Below, one piece after another: positions 61,501 through 64,000 of a DNA stretch of 64,000 bases. The position numbers were made by a program, and so were the translations under genes. Source of the DNA: Pedobacter ginsenosidimutans. Its GTDB lineage: Bacteria; Bacteroidota; Bacteroidia; Sphingobacteriales; Sphingobacteriaceae. The stretch's first letter is position 1, and each line of letters begins with the position of its first letter. Below the pieces are notes generated by a model. The model made no database searches, had not been told where the DNA came from, and worked only from the letters and a program-made list of their open reading frames with translations. The DNA is taken from positions 172,771-236,770 of the forward strand of contig NZ_LMZQ01000014.1 in the NCBI RefSeq assembly GCF_001442625.1. Direction: 5' to 3'.

Positions 61501-61951
61501 TGAAGAATTAACCGATCTGGTAGAAGATGCTGTGCTTGCAGAATTCAAGCGCATCAACGATCGTGGTGGAGTTTTAGGTGCGATGGAAACGATGTATCAG
61601 CGCGGAAAAATCCAGGAAGAAAGTCTGTATTACGAAACGCTTAAACACACAGGCGAATATCCGATTGTTGGCGTAAACACATTTTTAAATAAAAATGGTT
61701 CTCCTACCATTGTTCCTGGTGAGGTGATCCGCGCTACAGAAGAAGAAAAACAATATCAGATTTCGGCATTGCAAAAGTTTCAGGAGCGTAATGCAGACCG
61801 TGCACCAGATCTCTTAAAACAACTTCAAAAATCGGCTATTGCCGGCGACAACATTTTTGAGCAACTGATGGAAGTATGCAAAATATGTTCGTTAGGACAG
61901 ATCAGTAATGCACTTTACGAAGTTGGTGGCCAGTATAGAAGAAACATGTAA
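58556..61951 (+). CDS. icmF: Fused isobutyryl-CoA mutase (IcmF-type)
   Basis: A 1131-residue cobalamin-dependent acyl-CoA mutase. The N-terminal B12 domain (about 1-140) has LFDGHDATINIMRR with axial-ligand His25. A MeaB-like G-protein chaperone domain (about 160-430) has the P-loop GITGTGGAGKSSLVDEL near 200-215, then LAIISVDPSK. The mutase domain fills the rest (FHYVSLGQPAHRLSTAFDS; GYHIAEAGANPISQLAFTL). This domain order is specific to IcmF. Residues about 471-487 (SPLPEGCPQDGVS) are encoded by a REP-like palindrome and look like an insertion at the join between the G-domain and mutase. Confidence 0.93.
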   Translation: MQQVEIYKPKNKIRFVTAASLFDGHDATINIMRRILQSSGAEVIHLGHNRSVDEVVNCAIQEDVQGIAMTSYQGGHIEYFKYMYDLLQERGSGHIKIFAGGGGVILPSEIEELQAYGISKIYSPDDGRKMGLQGMINDMLIQTDFITKASITNELETIPTKNIKAIAGAITVAENDPEGAQKFVDELKKLSKNNTAPILGITGTGGAGKSSLVDELVRRFLVEVKDKTLAIISVDPSKRKTGGALLGDRIRMNAINNPRVYMRSLATRQANLALSKNVQESIDICKAAGYDLIIVETSGIGQSDTEITEHCDVSLYVMTPEFGAATQLEKIDMLDFADLVAINKFDKRGALDALRDVRKQYKRNHNIFDAKDDEIPVYGTMASQFNDPGMNNLFVALMEQIKLKTGTDFKAKMELTADQSEKIYIIPPDRIRYLAEIAEISQTYNEWVDKQATIARKMYQLKGVIDLLGDNNSPLPEGCPQDGVSKSLNVTYTFFEEQLDGECKRLLRQWPDTKRAYKEEFFIYKVRDKEIKQPLFYESLSKLNIPKVSLPRYEDWGDILRWLLTENLPGEFPYAAGVFPLKREGEDPTRMFAGEGGPERTNKRFHYVSLGQPAHRLSTAFDSVTLYGEDPHIRPDIYGKIGNSGVSIATLDDAKKLYSGFDLCASSTSVSMTINGPAPMLLGFFMNAAIDQQCEKYIIENDLTKEVETKITTIYKAKNIPRPSYNGTLPAGNDGLGLMLLGVTGDQVLPADIYAKIRAKAISSVRGTVQADILKEDQAQNTCIFSTEFALRMMGDIQKYFIDEKVRNFYSVSISGYHIAEAGANPISQLAFTLSNGFTFVEYYLSRGMHIDDFAPNLSFFFSNGIDPEYAVIGRVARRIWAKAIKNKYKGNDRSQKLKYHIQTSGRSLHAQEIDFNDIRTTLQALYAIYDNCNSLHTNAYDEAITTPTEESVRRAMAIQLIINRELGLAKNENPLQGAFIIEELTDLVEDAVLAEFKRINDRGGVLGAMETMYQRGKIQEESLYYETLKHTGEYPIVGVNTFLNKNGSPTIVPGEVIRATEEEKQYQISALQKFQERNADRAPDLLKQLQKSAIAGDNIFEQLMEVCKICSLGQISNALYEVGGQYRRNM
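59973..60007 (+). repeat. REP-like palindrome inside icmF
   Basis: CCCCTCT, TCC loop, AGAGGGG (59973-59989), then GTCC, GCA, GGAC (59991-60001) and GGGGTGT. Two nested hairpins with a G/C content far above the flanking DNA. The frame stays open and encodes SPLPEGCPQDGV. Confidence 0.7.
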
Positions 61952-61952
61952 T

Positions 61953-61982
61953 AAAAAAGCCCTTATCAAATTGATAAGGGCT
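61953..61982 (-). terminator. Terminator of the desaturase gene (and of icmF)
   Basis: AGCCCTTATCAA and TTGATAAGGGCT form a long hairpin. The A-run at 61953-61958 becomes a T-run on the minus strand, so it best fits the desaturase transcript. Confidence 0.85.
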
Positions 61983-62011
61983 CATATAATTTTAATTAAA
62001 GATTCAAATAT

Positions 62012-62992
62012 TTAACCAGCAATCCAGCTAAATTTATAATCTATAGTTGGGTTTTTCATTCTTTCGGCAACACGTAATAAACGCGAAGGTAAAGCCATAA
62101 TATAATCGCGCGCTTTTTCACCAGCTTCATTTAAATCACGCATACCTTCAATTTTCCAGTCTTCAATCAACTGCTGCATAATTTCAACATAATCAATCGC
62201 AGTATATACACCTAAACGTTGTGCAGCATCTGTAAAGTGACCAAATGTCTGGCCAATTTTCAAACCTACCTCACGTAAGAAATGTGCAGGCATTACAATC
62301 TTTTTACGCATCATATCTTCAAAAGCCAACATCGCTTCGTTAGGATCAACCTCGAAAATACGGTTCATGAAATCTTTATAGGCTTTTGCATGTCTAGCTT
62401 CATCTGATGCGATTACACCACACATTCTAGACAATAAGGTATCACCGTCTTTTTTAGCCAAAGAAGCTACCCTTCTGTGCGATACATTGGTAGCCAATTC
62501 CTGAAAAGAAGTGTAGATAAAGTTACGGTATGGGTCGTGGCCAGTACCTATATCGAAACCATCAGCAATAAGATATTGCGTAGAGATTTCCATTTGGCGC
62601 ATATCTACACGGCCTGACAGATATAAATATTTATTTAACAAATCACCATGACGGTTTTCTTCTGCAGTCCAATGGCGAACCCATTTCATCCAACCACCTT
62701 CCTCGTCTCTGCTATGGCCATCAACCATGGCTAACCACGATTCGTATGTTGGTAAAGCCTCTTCAGTAATGGTATCGCCAATTAAAACGGCTACTAAATC
62801 GTAAGAAAGGTCTTTTGCGTTATCCCTTAAAATTCTCACATCTTGATAAAATGTTTCACTAGTAGAATCTGGTAAAAAATCAGAAGGTTGCCAGTTGGTA
62901 TCGATCGGTTTCAAATAAGTTCCCATCGACTCCAGCATATATTTTTCAATATGCAACATTACTTCCCTTCTTTTATCTGCAAAAAAACTCAT
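62012..62992 (-). CDS. Acyl-ACP desaturase (ferritin-like di-iron)
   Basis: A 326-residue soluble desaturase that introduces a double bond into acyl chains on ACP. The di-iron ligands are visible as EENRHG (helix pair 1, about residues 129-134) and DEARHAKAY (helix pair 2, about 199-207). The N-terminal MLHIEKYMLESMGTYL and FIYTSFQELATNVSHRR also fit plant-type stearoyl-ACP desaturases. It would adjust membrane fluidity. Cytosolic, monocistronic, with a -7 box just upstream. Confidence 0.93.
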   Translation of the reverse strand: MSFFADKRREVMLHIEKYMLESMGTYLKPIDTNWQPSDFLPDSTSETFYQDVRILRDNAKDLSYDLVAVLIGDTITEEALPTYESWLAMVDGHSRDEEGGWMKWVRHWTAEENRHGDLLNKYLYLSGRVDMRQMEISTQYLIADGFDIGTGHDPYRNFIYTSFQELATNVSHRRVASLAKKDGDTLLSRMCGVIASDEARHAKAYKDFMNRIFEVDPNEAMLAFEDMMRKKIVMPAHFLREVGLKIGQTFGHFTDAAQRLGVYTAIDYVEIMQQLIEDWKIEGMRDLNEAGEKARDYIMALPSRLLRVAERMKNPTIDYKFSWIAG

Positions 62993-63019
62993 TACTTATA
63001 CTTATATTTTTGTTAAAAA

Positions 63020-63027
63020 CAAAGATA
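63020..63027 (-). promoter_or_regulatory. -7 promoter box of the desaturase gene
   Basis: The minus strand reads TATCTTTG, matching TAnnTTTG exactly, 27 nt before the ATG. A GTTTG lies upstream, but with too short a spacer (14 nt) for a standard -33. Confidence 0.5.
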
Positions 63028-63216
63028 ACCAAATATTATGGCAAACCTTATGATATTAACATATTTAGCAAGAAATCAGTTTTAAATATGACTGAAATTA
63101 TCAACATTGGCACAAGCGGTTTTATTTACGGCATAGAAAGTGCGAAGTAAGAAATAGAGACTTCATCAATGCATTAATTATTAGGAGCGCAATAGCAGTA
63201 ACATGTAGGCTGGGTT

Positions 63217-63307
63217 CTGTCCTGCTGTCCGCTGCAATCCTCTTGGATATCCGCGCTGATCAACAATACTCCTTTAACCAAAAGGGATTTCCGCTGCCAT
63301 CAGGGCT
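63217..63307 (-). repeat. Conserved structured element (AGCGGAA...AGCGGACAGCAGGAC)
   Basis: On the minus strand: AGCCCTGATGGCAGCGGA, a long stem (AATCC..TTGG / CCAA..GGATT), then AGCGGACAGCAGGACAG. The order and the conserved blocks agree with the element at 13494-13549. It lies downstream of the rRNA operon and reads in the same direction. Confidence 0.5.
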
Positions 63308-63500
63308 ATTGAACCTGGGCCAGTAGTGTAAAACTCAGCGCAAATCACCGTAATCTTGCGGGAATAAAACCTTAACCCATCTTAACTCCTTGATGATCAG
63401 GAAACCGGTCTGGGCCCTTCACAATTAAGGGATCAAGGACATCAAGAAGACCATCCTGGGAAAAGTGAACGCTACGGAACAGAACGGCCATAAACCAAGA

Positions 63501-63530
63501 AAACCCTTCAACATTGCTGCTGAAGGGTTT
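63501..63530 (-). terminator. rRNA terminator hairpin, relic copy 1
   Basis: AAACCCTTCA and TGAAGGGTTT arms with a 10-nt loop; on the minus strand a TTTTCTT tract follows. Copies at 63633-63662 and 63815-63844. Confidence 0.7.
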
Positions 63531-63536
63531 CTTTTA

Positions 63537-63600
63537 AGATCTGGCACCGACCTGCTCTCCCATCCCGAAGTATCGGGACAGTACCCCCGATGGCTATCGG
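63537..63600 (-). pseudogene. 5S rRNA relic, truncated copy 1
   Basis: The 26 bases at 63537-63562 match the 5S 3' end (one change). They are followed by TCCCGAAGTATCGGGA, CAGTACC and a CCCGATGGCTATCGGG palindrome. Compared with copy 2, about 50 bp between the second and third palindromes are missing. Confidence 0.7.
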
Positions 63601-63632
63601 GAGGGAAGAAACGGAACGGCCATAAACCAAGA

Positions 63633-63662
63633 AAACCCTTCAACATTTCTGCTGAAGGGTTT
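63633..63662 (-). terminator. rRNA terminator hairpin, relic copy 2
   Basis: Same arms as the other two copies; the loop has one base change (ATTTCT for ATTGCT). Confidence 0.7.
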
Positions 63663-63668
63663 CTTTTA

Positions 63669-63793
63669 AGATCTGGCACCGACCTGCTCTCCCATCCCGA
63701 AGTATCGGGACAGTACCCCCGATGGCTATCGGGGCGGCTCCGGTGGGCTTAACTTCTCTGTCCGGTCCCGATAGCTATCGGGAGGGAAGAAAA
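63669..63793 (-). pseudogene. 5S rRNA relic with palindrome insertions, copy 2
   Basis: Blocks of real 5S sequence in the right order (3' end 63669-63694; CAGTACC; CGGCTC; GGTGGGCTTAACTTCTCTGT; GGAAGA) are interrupted by three TCCCGAT...ATCGGGA-type palindromes at 63695-63710, about 63717-63733 and 63766-63783. It cannot fold as a normal 5S rRNA. Confidence 0.75.
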
Positions 63794-63814
63794 GGAAATG
63801 CCAATAAACCAAGA

Positions 63815-63844
63815 AAACCCTTCAACATTGCTGCTGAAGGGTTT
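63815..63844 (-). terminator. Terminator of the rRNA operon
   Basis: On the minus strand AAACCCTTCA, a 10-nt loop, TGAAGGGTTT and TTCTTGG lie 10 nt after the 5S 3' end. Confidence 0.85.
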
Positions 63845-63854
63845 CTTTTAAGAT

Positions 63855-63964
<110 letters not shown>

Positions 63965-64000
63965 ATTTCTTTAGATAAGCTATCTCGAGCTTAAATGACA

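Larger units (their letters stand above)
63028..63536. other. Gene-free region between the desaturase gene and the rRNA relics
   Basis: About 500 bases with no supported coding sequence. It includes a 20-codon frame (63088-63150) too short to call, a TTGGCACAAGCGG phrase resembling the sigma-54-like site near lon but lacking its -12 part, and a structured element on the minus strand at 63217-63307. Confidence 0.55.

Noticed and set aside
63105..63125. TTGGCACAAGCGG, similar to the sigma-54-like site near lon.
   Set aside because: The -12 TTGC part is missing and no gene follows on the plus strand.
63088..63150. A 20-codon frame with INIGTSGFIYG, faintly like the start of DUF72 proteins.
   Set aside because: It stops at once; the likeness is too short to support even a pseudogene.

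Overview
The window reads as a chromosomal segment of a Bacteroidota bacterium, most probably Pedobacter or a close Sphingobacteriaceae relative. The evidence is low-GC coding DNA, two SusC/SusD pairs, three ECF-type sigma factors (one with a FecR anti-sigma), several TAnnTTTG -7 promoter boxes typical of the phylum, almost no Shine-Dalgarno sequences, PafA-type phosphatase, IcmF, and intergenic palindromic repeats. This placement comes from family recognition, not from a database search.

Layout. 1-13.4 kb: housekeeping and envelope genes (DUF4783, gpmI, a lipoprotein, a TPR protein, lon, an LpxR-like protein, arfB, ferritin, cmk, DUF1080, a TPM-domain membrane protein, an SH3b protein). 13.8-25.8 kb: rpsA, a GH20 hexosaminidase, a small sigma-factor operon that includes an unlisted 59-residue membrane peptide, an AraC / aldehyde dehydrogenase / DUF779 unit, a DCC protein, a class IV aminotransferase, and pyrR-pyrB. 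26.4-36.2 kb: a very long TPR protein with an outer-membrane barrel protein, DUF2071, a sigma factor overlapping a protein that seems to cross both membranes, and a methyltransferase. 36.2-50.4 kb: a glycan-utilisation locus. On the minus strand run sigma, FecR, SusC with an STN signalling domain, and SusD; divergently run a ROK kinase, a second SusC/SusD pair and a GH18 endo-beta-N-acetylglucosaminidase-like lipoprotein. 50.8-54.5 kb: a tightly coupled HU/SPOR - ExbB - ExbD - TonB-like operon. 54.8-63.0 kb: folC, a PafA-like phosphatase, a VOC protein, IcmF and an acyl-ACP desaturase. 63.5-64 kb: the 3' end of an rRNA operon on the minus strand (5S plus terminator), followed by two decayed tandem copies.

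How the parts work together. The 36-50 kb locus looks like one regulon. The same 12-mer, TGTAGGCAATTT, lies upstream of fecR, of the ROK gene and of the second susC, always in the direction of transcription. I infer that it is the promoter element of the local sigma factor, which the STN-SusC / FecR pair would release when glycan is bound. The GH18 motif DGIDIDDE suggests cleavage of the chitobiose core of N-glycans. The other strong points are a dual-membrane anti-sigma candidate at 32.8-34.3 kb, a REP-like palindrome translated in frame inside icmF, and 5S relics invaded by palindromes.
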